A stretch of 7,534 nt of DNA from Nitrosomonas eutropha (GTDB lineage: Bacteria > Pseudomonadota > Gammaproteobacteria > Burkholderiales > Nitrosomonadaceae): NCBI GenBank assembly GCA_014584635.1, contig JACTML010000064.1:1-7534 (forward strand), written 5' to 3'. How positions within the stretch are numbered: the first letter of the stretch is position 1; each line of letters opens with the position of its first letter. Position numbers and translations under genes: made by a program. The notes under the pieces are model-generated. The model was not told the DNA's origin. It did no database searches and saw only the letters and a program-made list of their open reading frames with translations. Shown piece after piece: positions 1-5,852 of the stretch.

Positions 1-93
1 AGGCAAACCATTTATCGCATCAAGCATGGACTGCTGGATGACTACCTGTGCCAGCAACTCAAAAATCCATCCGTCAAGATGCGCTTTGCGTAA
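1..93 (+). CDS. C-terminal end of an unidentified protein (5' truncated)
   Basis: Frame 1 is open from the first base to a TAA at 91-93, giving 30 residues that end in NPSVKMRFA. The composition looks like real protein: it is mixed charged and hydrophobic with a helical stretch, YRIKHGLLDDYLCQQL, at the end. I do not recognise the family from this tail, and the start lies outside the window. Its reading direction is opposite to the carbonic anhydrase gene that follows, so the two converge across about 260 nt. No hairpin followed by a T-run is visible after the stop. The alternative is a chance open frame, which is possible for so short a segment. Confidence 0.5.
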   Translation, partial: RQTIYRIKHGLLDDYLCQQLKNPSVKMRFA

Positions 94-174
94 GTCCTAA
101 AGGTAAAGCCAGCCAAAGGAAAATTACAGATCCCGTCTTTAAAAATGCGATCCACACAGTTGCAATTTTTTCTG

Positions 175-188
175 GAAAACCGGTTTTC
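175..188. repeat. Perfect 14-bp palindrome between convergent genes
   Basis: GAAAACCGGTTTTC equals its own reverse complement. Three more bases pair on each side (TCT/AGA) if one G is bulged. It sits in the 261-nt gap between the partial gene and the end of the carbonic anhydrase gene. It could form a hairpin, but no T-run follows on either strand: the run of T lies before it on the plus strand. An intrinsic terminator is therefore not well supported. The rest of 94-354 holds no convincing coding, RNA or promoter signal. Confidence 0.4.
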
Positions 189-354
189 AGAAACCCGCTC
201 AATCCCTCACTGAAGGGCACACATTACAGCGCTGAAATCGAGCCCAGGACATTCACATATTTCGGATATGCTCCACACCTTTGCTCAATTTCGTCCGCAC
301 TGCATCACGCCTTAAGCAAACTCCAAAAATACCTTTATATGCCACAACAGATTA

Positions 355-1125
355 TCAGTTTGAAAGGATTGATCTTTCATTCAGATCTTGTGTCGATCTG
401 GCGTTATTACTGTAAAAGGTTTTCATATGCTCCAGTTGCGCTGCTGAAATCGTGATCGATTTCGTCAGGATGTACCATTGCACACCTTCACTGCAGGGTG
501 GCGTTGTTAACGAATTTCCTGTACTTACACCTGACGGTAACAATTTTTCCAGTTTAAGGCTGACTCCGGCAGTTGAATTTTCTTCACCACTTCCATACGG
601 CATATTATCCAGAATAGTCTGAAATACGGCATTTTCTTTCCCGATATCTATGGTTACAGCCAATACTGCAATTCTTCCATCTTTATTAACATGTACAAAA
701 TGTAATTCTGCGGGAAATTTTTTATCCCCAAAAACATGCTCGCTAGGCTCATGAAAATGCAATTGAATCAGTGGCAGCAGTTCCTTCCCGACTTTTAATC
801 CACCCGTGAAATTGCGGGAGGTATTAACTTGTATGGCATGCCCTGTGTTAATGAAGGATGGTGTATCTGTACCATACTGCGCCGCGAGTTTATTGAGTGG
901 CCTGGTTTTTACAATCTTCTCATCCGCCAGATCTACCGGTGATTGATGTTTGCCGATACCGCATTCCGCATAAGGGTAACGCAATGGTACCGGTTGAGTG
1001 GCGTCTTCCAGCGCTCCCCAGTACGGCTCTTCCTCATAGGACCAGTGAGGCGGAGCAGAAACCGCAACCGTTACATACCCTGCAAAGGCCATAGAAACCA
1101 GACTTGTCAATATTTTAGTTCTCAC
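355..1125 (-). CDS. cah: Periplasmic alpha-class carbonic anhydrase
   Basis: Zinc enzyme catalysing reversible hydration of CO2 to bicarbonate and H+, here exported to the periplasm. The 256-residue product starts at a GTG with AGGA seven bases upstream. Residues 1-24 form a Sec signal peptide (MRTK, hydrophobic core, cleavage after AVSA). Alpha-CA landmarks follow in order: HQSPVDL (60-66), NTGHAIQV with the proton-shuttle histidine H96 (His64 of human CAII), zinc ligands H123 and H125 in QLHFHE, third ligand H142 in AELHFVH, the gate SLTTPP (T207/T208), and the C-terminal NARSTQDLNER. The only two cysteines, C55 and C211, occupy the positions of the disulfide typical of bacterial periplasmic alpha-CAs. 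All catalytic residues are present and the length is normal, so it should be active. It lies 30 nt downstream of the small secreted-protein gene and is probably cotranscribed. Its AT-richness is unlike the ATPase gene. The gene symbol follows common usage for bacterial alpha-CA. Confidence 0.95.
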   Translation of the reverse strand: MRTKILTSLVSMAFAGYVTVAVSAPPHWSYEEEPYWGALEDATQPVPLRYPYAECGIGKHQSPVDLADEKIVKTRPLNKLAAQYGTDTPSFINTGHAIQVNTSRNFTGGLKVGKELLPLIQLHFHEPSEHVFGDKKFPAELHFVHVNKDGRIAVLAVTIDIGKENAVFQTILDNMPYGSGEENSTAGVSLKLEKLLPSGVSTGNSLTTPPCSEGVQWYILTKSITISAAQLEHMKTFYSNNARSTQDLNERSILSN

Positions 1126-1155
1126 AAATTATTCCTGTTTTTATAGGTTATTCAA

Positions 1156-1398
1156 TCAGCAGGTATGCTTCCTGCAATAATCGATCATTAAAGATCTTTT
1201 ATTTATGCCGTTTTTTTGCGTGAATTGTGATTCGATTTTTTTCTTTTCTGCCTTAATTCGAGCAGGTTGCTCATTCTCACCCGTAATACTTTCTGGCTGA
1301 TTAATAGCCGATGATGGTTTTAGCTGCTCATCCCCCGATTCAGCAAAACAAGCCATACTTAAACCCAGCATCACAATCAGAAAAAAGCTAATGCGCAT
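1156..1398 (-). CDS. Small secreted protein with C-terminal CRKHTC tail, function unknown
   Basis: This 80-residue product starts at the ATG at 1398, because AGAGGA lies five bases upstream of it. The longer frame, which starts nine codons earlier, has no such site. Residues 1-19 are a clear signal peptide (MRIS, hydrophobic core, cleavage after ACFA). C17 is not in a proper lipobox, since -3 is Ser, so type I cleavage is more likely than lipidation. The mature part has about 61 residues, is rich in E, K and Q, and looks flexible up to residue 68. It then ends in SLMIDYCRKHTC, with C75, H78 and C80 as the final residue. I recognise no family. The two terminal cysteines could form a disulfide, bind a metal or mark the protein. 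The gene lies directly upstream of the carbonic anhydrase gene on the same strand and is likely cotranscribed, which suggests, but does not prove, a linked periplasmic role. Confidence 0.75.
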   Translation of the reverse strand: MRISFFLIVMLGLSMACFAESGDEQLKPSSAINQPESITGENEQPARIKAEKKKIESQFTQKNGINKRSLMIDYCRKHTC

Positions 1399-1403
1399 TA
1401 TTT

Positions 1404-1409
1404 TCCTCT
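1404..1409 (-). promoter_or_regulatory. Ribosome binding site of the small secreted protein
   Basis: AGAGGA on the minus strand ends five bases before the ATG at 1398. It decides that start over the upstream ATG at 1425, and the resulting N-terminus is a standard signal peptide. I found no convincing -35/-10 pair in the AT-rich stretch 1410-1552. Confidence 0.7.
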
Positions 1410-1510
1410 TTTTAAAAATATGCAAATTACAAAATTTCTGTAAAAAATTTTCCTATGAAACCGCTATAACTGTCTGCGAAAAACTGCCTGAACACCATAC
1501 AGTCAATCCA

Positions 1511-1537
1511 CCCAAAAACCAGTTTTCAAAAACACTT
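1511..1537 (-). terminator. Weak candidate intrinsic terminator after the secreted coiled-coil gene
   Basis: On the minus strand AGTGTTTTTGAAAACT can fold as a short AT-rich stem (AGT-TTT against AAA-ACT with one bulged G). It is followed by a run of five T (1514-1518). It lies just after the stop codon at 1553. The stem is weak and may not terminate well, so the small protein and carbonic anhydrase genes might partly be reached by read-through. Confidence 0.25.
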
Positions 1538-1552
1538 GCAAGCGAATCGAAT

Positions 1553-2785
1553 CTATCGCTGTATTGCGCGCAGCTGTTCGCCATTTACACCCAGTGAAAG
1601 ATTGGGATTGAAGTTAGGGTCGTTCGTCTGAAAATAAGTACCATCTTCCAGTCGCCACAAGTACTGATAGCGGTTATCGACTTCCACCGCCGAGCCACGC
1701 ACCGGATCATAATAGGGTTGCACACCTCGCAACGTATCAAGCGTACGTTCATGAATGCGCTGATCAGTCTCCTGCCCGGATTGCCAGGTTCGATTCTGCA
1801 TCTCGGCAATTTCCGCTTGCGTGCTGGAAATAATTTTCCCGCGCTTTTGTATCTCGCGTAACGTATCCTGTGCGCCTCTGGCGTTAATACGACCAATCTC
1901 CTGCCGGGTACGCGCATTATCTTCCGCAATGGCCTGCATCCCCTGATTGACACGGGCCTGCCACTGCGGATCCGCTTTGACACTGTCACGTACACGATCA
2001 AGCAGCGTCAGATCAAATTGATCTCTGGAAGCACGCAATACCATCGGGCCGCCAGTTTCAAATGCACGCACCTGTTGCACCCCCAGCATCGGCATTGCCA
2101 CCTGCATTTCAGTTACACGCCCATTGATAATAATTGCTTCGCGCATTTCCTGGCTCTGTTGCTGCCAGCCAACAACAATCTCTCCTCCCTCAGTCCAGGT
2201 GCGCTGATGAATACCGGATCCCGGCAAATCGGGCATCTGTACAATATTAATGCCTGCTGCAAGATCAGGTCGGTCACGATAATGAATCACCTGCGCATCC
2301 GGATGACGATCGTGTGCAAGCTGGTGCAGATAATCGCGTATTCCAGTCAGCACTGCATCCGGGCAACCCTGATAGAAGGGCGACATCATTTGACTGCTGC
2401 GCTGCTGCGATGCCCAACGCGGTAAAATTTCAATCACTTGCGTACCATCCGGTGATTGGGCCTGCCACGCAATAGAAGGATTTACCGTCAGACAACTGCC
2501 TGGTTGCCATACAACGCCTCCCTGCGCCTGCCAGCCTGTTGGCAGGTTCACACGAAACGCTGGCAACGGTTGTTCAAAGCCGTGTCTGTCCATGATTGTC
2601 ACCAGCTGTTCCGAATCCTTTCCTGGCTGTGCTGCGCCACGCGCAATACTGTCATCGTTGCGCACCACAATACCCGGCGTCACCTGTTGCGTAACGTTTT
2701 GTGCCGGTTGGGTCGCTGACGCGGCACCCACACCAGCAACAGTGATCAATACTAATAGCTCGCCATACCAGGCTCGATGTTTCAT
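1553..2785 (-). CDS. Secreted protein with central coiled coil, function unknown
   Basis: This is a 410-residue product. The start is placed at the ATG at 2785 because AAAGGAG precedes it by five bases and the protein then begins with a signal peptide (MKHRAWYG, hydrophobic segment, cleavage after ASA near residue 24). An ATG eleven codons upstream lacks these features. Residues about 65-245 look globular, with two cysteines (C98 and C141) that could pair, and a repeated mix of W, P and beta-prone stretches. Residues about 263-350 are strongly helical and charged, rich in Q, R and E, and likely form a coiled coil. Residues 355-399 form a small C-terminal module with a Y/W-rich motif (DNRYQYLWRLEDGTYFQTND). 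There is no recognised enzyme motif and no transmembrane helix after the signal. It is divergent from the proton ATPase gene with a shared 114-nt control region, so co-regulation is plausible. I do not know its function. Confidence 0.85.
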   Translation of the reverse strand: MKHRAWYGELLVLITVAGVGAASATQPAQNVTQQVTPGIVVRNDDSIARGAAQPGKDSEQLVTIMDRHGFEQPLPAFRVNLPTGWQAQGGVVWQPGSCLTVNPSIAWQAQSPDGTQVIEILPRWASQQRSSQMMSPFYQGCPDAVLTGIRDYLHQLAHDRHPDAQVIHYRDRPDLAAGINIVQMPDLPGSGIHQRTWTEGGEIVVGWQQQSQEMREAIIINGRVTEMQVAMPMLGVQQVRAFETGGPMVLRASRDQFDLTLLDRVRDSVKADPQWQARVNQGMQAIAEDNARTRQEIGRINARGAQDTLREIQKRGKIISSTQAEIAEMQNRTWQSGQETDQRIHERTLDTLRGVQPYYDPVRGSAVEVDNRYQYLWRLEDGTYFQTNDPNFNPNLSLGVNGEQLRAIQR

Positions 2786-2790
2786 CTGTT

Positions 2791-2797
2791 CTCCTTT
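2791..2797 (-). promoter_or_regulatory. Ribosome binding site deciding the secreted coiled-coil start
   Basis: The minus strand reads AAAGGAG, five bases before the ATG at 2785. This strong match makes the shorter start better than the ATG at 2818, whose own codons overlap the 15-bp palindrome at 2805-2819. Confidence 0.75.
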
Positions 2798-2804
2798 ATT
2801 TTCA

Positions 2805-2819
2805 TTTGTTCGGAACAAA
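2805..2819. promoter_or_regulatory. Perfect 15-bp palindrome, operator-like
   Basis: TTTGTTCGGAACAAA consists of 7-bp arms around one central base. It lies in the divergent region, about 20 nt before the start codon of the secreted coiled-coil gene and about 80 nt before the ATPase start. With a one-base centre it cannot make a normal RNA hairpin, so a dimeric DNA-binding protein site is the more natural reading. I cannot name the regulator. The sequence does not fit the LexA (CTGT-N8-ACAG) pattern. Confidence 0.5.
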
Positions 2820-2859
2820 CATATATTGCGGCATCACAAAACTTTTTCTGTTTCGTGCG

Positions 2860-2865
2860 ATTATA
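2860..2865 (-). promoter_or_regulatory. Candidate -10 box for the secreted coiled-coil gene
   Basis: The minus strand reads TATAAT, identical to the sigma-70 -10 consensus. No good -35 hexamer is found 16-18 bases upstream, so an activator may be needed. A start near 2853 would give a leader of about 68 nt containing the 15-bp palindrome. Confidence 0.4.
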
Positions 2866-2867
2866 AA
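2862..2867 (+). promoter_or_regulatory. Candidate -10 box for the proton ATPase gene
   Basis: TATAAA on the plus strand matches the -10 consensus in five of six bases and overlaps the minus-strand TATAAT by four bases. The -35 region is poor. Transcription starting near 2875 would give a leader of about 25 nt before the GTG at 2900. Confidence 0.4.
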
Positions 2868-2899
2868 TACAGATGCCACAATAAATTACTGGGGAACAT

Positions 2900-5344
2900 G
2901 TGTTGCAATCAGTAACTACGAACAAAAATGAACCTGACATCGCCGCTATGTCACTGTCTGCAACGCTCACGACACTTGGAGCTGATCCCGAAACCGGGCT
3001 TGCGCAAGCAGAAGCAGACATGCGCCGGGAAAAATACGGCTATAACGAAGTAATCGAACAAACCACTCATCCCGTCCGCCAGTTCCTCGGCAAATTCTGG
3101 GGAATATCGGCCTGGATGCTCGAACTGATCATGATCCTGTCGCTTGTTCTGGATAAATATGCCGATTTTGCCGTGGTGAGTGCGCTCCTGCTTATCAATG
3201 CCATATTGGGATTCATGCAGGAACAGCGCGCTGCCGGCGTGGTTGAATCACTACGCAAACGGCTGCAGATCAGCACCCGTGTGCTGCGCGAGGGGAACTG
3301 GCAAATCATCCCCGCACGCGAACTGGTTCCCGGTGACATTGTGCGTTTGCGTTCCGGCGACATTATTCCGGCAGATATCAAGCTGATCAGTGGCGAGCTG
3401 CGTGTTGATCAATCCGCACTCACCGGTGAAACAAAAGAAGTGGGCAAAACATCTGCCGATGTCCTCTCATCGGGATCAATCGTCCGCCATGGTGAAGGCA
3501 ATGGCGTAGTCATCCTGATCGGCACACATACCTACTTTGGCCGCACCATTGAACTGGTACAGCTTGCCCGCCCCAAACTCCATGTCGAAGCAGTTGTCAC
3601 CAGGGTAGTACGCTGGCTGCTGGTTATTGTCAGTGTGCTGATCGGCGCTGTCACCCTTCTGTCCCTGTTCCGGCATGCCCCCATGATCGAAATGATCCCG
3701 CTGATGCTCGTGCTGCTGATGAGTGCAATTCCGGTCGCGCTTCCGGTGATGTTCACCGTCAGCATGGCTGTCGGCACAAAGGAGCTGGCAAGTCGCGGCG
3801 TGCTGGTTACACGCCTGAGCGCCACTGAAGATGCTGCAACCATGGATGTTTTATGCGTGGACAAAACCGGCACGATCACGATGAACCAGCTTGCCGTCAC
3901 TGGCGTGATTCCACTGGGAGAAGCAACTGAACCGGATATACTGACTGCTGCCGCCCTCGCTTCGCAGGAATCCAATCAGGACCCGATTGATCTGGCCATT
4001 CTGGCTGCGGCCAGAACACAGCCAGCTTTCGTTGATTCAGTCCCGACCACGCTTATTTCCTTCACACCATTTGATGCACAAAGCCGCCATACGGAAGCCA
4101 TAATCGAACAGAACGGACAACAGTTACGCGTCATGAAAGGTGCCGTACGCACGCTTGCAACAGCCTGCGAATTGCAAGCATCAGAAATTGAAGCGCTAGA
4201 AGCACGCACCGAACAACTGGCAAAGAAAGGCTATCGGACACTGGCAGTGGCTCGTGGCGCTGAAGCTGGAGTACCCGCACTGCTTGGACTGGTGACCTTG
4301 TACGACCCACCTCGCCTGGATGCGAAAAAACTGATCGCTACCCTGCGTGACCTGGGCGTTTCAGTCAAGATGCTTACCGGAGACGCATTGGCAGTTGCAC
4401 GCGAAATCGCGCAAGAAGTAGGATTGTCCGGCATCGAACGCGCTGCACAGATAGCACCATCCGGCACATACATGGATGGTTCTGCCGGTGGCTACGCCGA
4501 AGTTTACCCGGAAGACAAGTATCGTGTGGTGCAACATCTGCAGGCAGCAGGCCATGTAACCGGCATGACGGGAGACGGCGTAAATGATGCACCCGCACTG
4601 CGTCAGGCGGAAGTGGGTATCGCAGTCAGCAGCGCAACGGATGTGGCCAAAGGCGCGGCAAGCGTTGTATTAACCGAACCGGGACTGACAAACATCGTGG
4701 CACTGGTCGAACAAGGGCGCATGACCTATCAGCGTATTCTGACGTGGGTCATCAACAAGATCAGCCGGACCATCATGAAAGCTGCCGTTGTTTCCATCGC
4801 GTTTCTCGTTACCGGCAAGTTCATCATCTCCGCATTTGCCATGCTGCTGCTTGCTTTCATGACAGATTTCGCAAAAATTGCGCTTGCCACTGATCGCGTC
4901 CAGCCATCCGGGCAACCGGAAACCTGGAACATCGGCGGTTTCATTACAGTATCCATCGTGCTGGGAATCGTGATGGTTATCGAGGCATTACTGTTGTTAT
5001 GGGTCGGCTGGACAAATTTTGATCTGGCCGGCAATGACAGCGCACTCTACTCTTTCAGCTTTCTGACATTGCTTTATATGTCCGTGTTTTCTATCGTATC
5101 GGTACGCGAACGCCGCTGGTTCTGGTCAACACGCCCCAGCGGAACACTCGTTATCGCCCTGGCTGCCAACTTGCTGATTGGAACTGCGCTCACCCTTGCC
5201 GGTATTCCGGGGCTTGAATCGCTACCCTGGGAACAAACAGCCATGATTTTTATTTACGCGATTCTTACCTGTTTGTTCATGAACGATGTGGTGAAAGTAT
5301 GGATGATTAACTGGTGCGTTCGTGCAACACCCCGGCATCCGTAA
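2900..5344 (+). CDS. Plasma-membrane proton-pumping P-type ATPase (P3A family)
   Basis: Inner-membrane pump that uses ATP to expel H+, cycling through a phospho-aspartate. The 814-residue product starts at GTG with GGGGA just upstream; the next in-frame ATG (codon 17) has no site. In order: cytoplasmic N-terminus; M1 (about 62-82) and M2 (87-106, with N100 aligning to the gating Asn of plant AHA2); actuator motif LTGET (174-178, Thr for the usual Ser); M3-M4 (238-290) with PVALP; phosphorylation motif DKTGT with catalytic D321; KGA (413-415) in the nucleotide domain; DPPR (469-472), MLTGD (491-495) and TGDGVNDAP (557-565); then six C-terminal helices. D656 in M6 (FMTDFAK) aligns with the proton-carrying Asp684 of AHA2, followed by the family match ATDRVQPSGQPETWNI. 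It lacks the roughly 100-residue autoinhibitory tail of plant pumps, so control must differ. No heavy-metal domain is present and the closest match is P3A, not Ca2+ or K+ ATPases. It converges with ygfX. Confidence 0.94.
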   Translation: MLQSVTTNKNEPDIAAMSLSATLTTLGADPETGLAQAEADMRREKYGYNEVIEQTTHPVRQFLGKFWGISAWMLELIMILSLVLDKYADFAVVSALLLINAILGFMQEQRAAGVVESLRKRLQISTRVLREGNWQIIPARELVPGDIVRLRSGDIIPADIKLISGELRVDQSALTGETKEVGKTSADVLSSGSIVRHGEGNGVVILIGTHTYFGRTIELVQLARPKLHVEAVVTRVVRWLLVIVSVLIGAVTLLSLFRHAPMIEMIPLMLVLLMSAIPVALPVMFTVSMAVGTKELASRGVLVTRLSATEDAATMDVLCVDKTGTITMNQLAVTGVIPLGEATEPDILTAAALASQESNQDPIDLAILAAARTQPAFVDSVPTTLISFTPFDAQSRHTEAIIEQNGQQLRVMKGAVRTLATACELQASEIEALEARTEQLAKKGYRTLAVARGAEAGVPALLGLVTLYDPPRLDAKKLIATLRDLGVSVKMLTGDALAVAREIAQEVGLSGIERAAQIAPSGTYMDGSAGGYAEVYPEDKYRVVQHLQAAGHVTGMTGDGVNDAPALRQAEVGIAVSSATDVAKGAASVVLTEPGLTNIVALVEQGRMTYQRILTWVINKISRTIMKAAVVSIAFLVTGKFIISAFAMLLLAFMTDFAKIALATDRVQPSGQPETWNIGGFITVSIVLGIVMVIEALLLLWVGWTNFDLAGNDSALYSFSFLTLLYMSVFSIVSVRERRWFWSTRPSGTLVIALAANLLIGTALTLAGIPGLESLPWEQTAMIFIYAILTCLFMNDVVKVWMINWCVRATPRHP

Positions 5345-5358
5345 CCCTGAACAGATTC

Positions 5359-5850
5359 TTACCTCCCCTTACCGGCAGAATCAGGCTGCCATTTCCATTT
5401 CAGCCAGACGCGCAATCGTCTGAAGCTGTCCGCATCAATACTGTCCGGCAGAATAACGATGGTACGGTAGCGATACGCTTGTTCCATTTTCAGGCAAAGT
5501 ACGGTCATATAGGGTGCAACAAAGGTGCTGGCATCGATAATCGTGTTGATCGATTTTTTCGCACGAATCTCTGCTTTGCAACGATTTTTTCCTGTCAGAT
5601 GCAGCGTCACAACAGATTGCGGGGAAACAAGCCAGGCATCGCGACGCAAGTAATAATAAAGACTGCCTGCCAGCAGCAGGGTAATGATGATCTTTACAAC
5701 AACCGGTAGCGCCAATGGCCAGAACACGCCCGCTGCCGTACAATGCGCAAGACTCAGCAATACTGCCAGCTGCCTGGAAGGTTGCAACTGAATTGACAGC
5801 TCATGTATTAATTGGTTATCGCTCACCTCAACACAATTTTTCTGTTCCAA
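5359..5850 (-). CDS. ygfX: YgfX-family (CptA-like) inner-membrane protein
   Basis: This small membrane protein of up to 163 residues has family hallmarks: LQPSRQLAVLL with a following His before the membrane (22-36), a two-helix hairpin (about 28-44 and 46-66), a basic stop (YYYLRRDAW), a beta-rich cytoplasmic part, and the C-terminal ILPDSIDADSFRRLRVWLKW. In E. coli the relative is encoded with the SDH flavinylation factor SdhE. It was proposed as a toxin acting on FtsZ/MreB, a role that is disputed. No SdhE gene is in this window. The start is uncertain: TTG at 5850 (weak GGA upstream) or GTG at 5826 (no proper site), with no in-frame ATG. The TTG lies 2 nt from the ygfZ ATG on the other strand, so the ygfX promoter must lie inside ygfZ. 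The stop is 14 nt from the ATPase stop with no hairpin between. The neighbourhood with ygfZ matches the enterobacterial arrangement and strengthens the call. Confidence 0.82.
   Translation of the reverse strand: MEQKNCVEVSDNQLIHELSIQLQPSRQLAVLLSLAHCTAAGVFWPLALPVVVKIIITLLLAGSLYYYLRRDAWLVSPQSVVTLHLTGKNRCKAEIRAKKSINTIIDASTFVAPYMTVLCLKMEQAYRYRTIVILPDSIDADSFRRLRVWLKWKWQPDSAGKGR
5793..5822 (+). promoter_or_regulatory. Candidate ygfZ promoter inside the ygfX coding region
   Basis: TTGACA at 5793-5798 matches the sigma-70 -35 consensus exactly. Seventeen bases later comes TTATCG, or eighteen bases later TATCGC, preceded by TGG, a partial extended -10. The -10 is poor. A start near 5828 would give a leader of about 25 nt. 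The whole element lies within ygfX codons on the opposite strand, as the near-zero gap between the two genes requires. Confidence 0.4.
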
Positions 5851-5852
5851 CC

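Larger units (their letters stand above)
2824..2883. repeat. Spaced 12-bp inverted repeat flanking the divergent promoter boxes
   Basis: TATTGCGGCATC at 2824-2835 on the plus strand recurs as TATTGTGGCATC on the minus strand (2883-2872), eleven of twelve bases matching. Two more bases pair further out after one mismatch. The 36 nt between the arms contain the -10-like boxes. Transcripts starting at the predicted points would not contain both arms, so an RNA stem is unlikely. Paired protein sites on the DNA are more plausible. Confidence 0.45.

Noticed and set aside
48..455. 135-codon plus-strand open frame across the left gap
   Set aside because: It overlaps the partial gene tail and the carbonic anhydrase 3' end, has no good ribosome binding site, and its composition does not look like a protein.
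2018..2915. Several plus-strand frames opposite the secreted coiled-coil gene
   Set aside because: They are rich in Cys, His and Arg, show no family motif, and are complementary shadows of a well-supported gene.
2935..2953. TGACAT/ATGTCA hairpin early in the ATPase gene
   Set aside because: Six pairs within codons 12-18, away from the ribosome binding site; likely chance.
3067..5034. Minus-strand frames inside the ATPase gene
   Set aside because: Ser/Thr/Arg-rich antisense shadows of a gene whose frame is fixed by many conserved motifs.
5715..5852. 46-codon upstream extension of ygfZ
   Set aside because: It lies antisense to ygfX codons, has no family resemblance, and the typical YgfZ N-terminus begins at the ATG at 5853.
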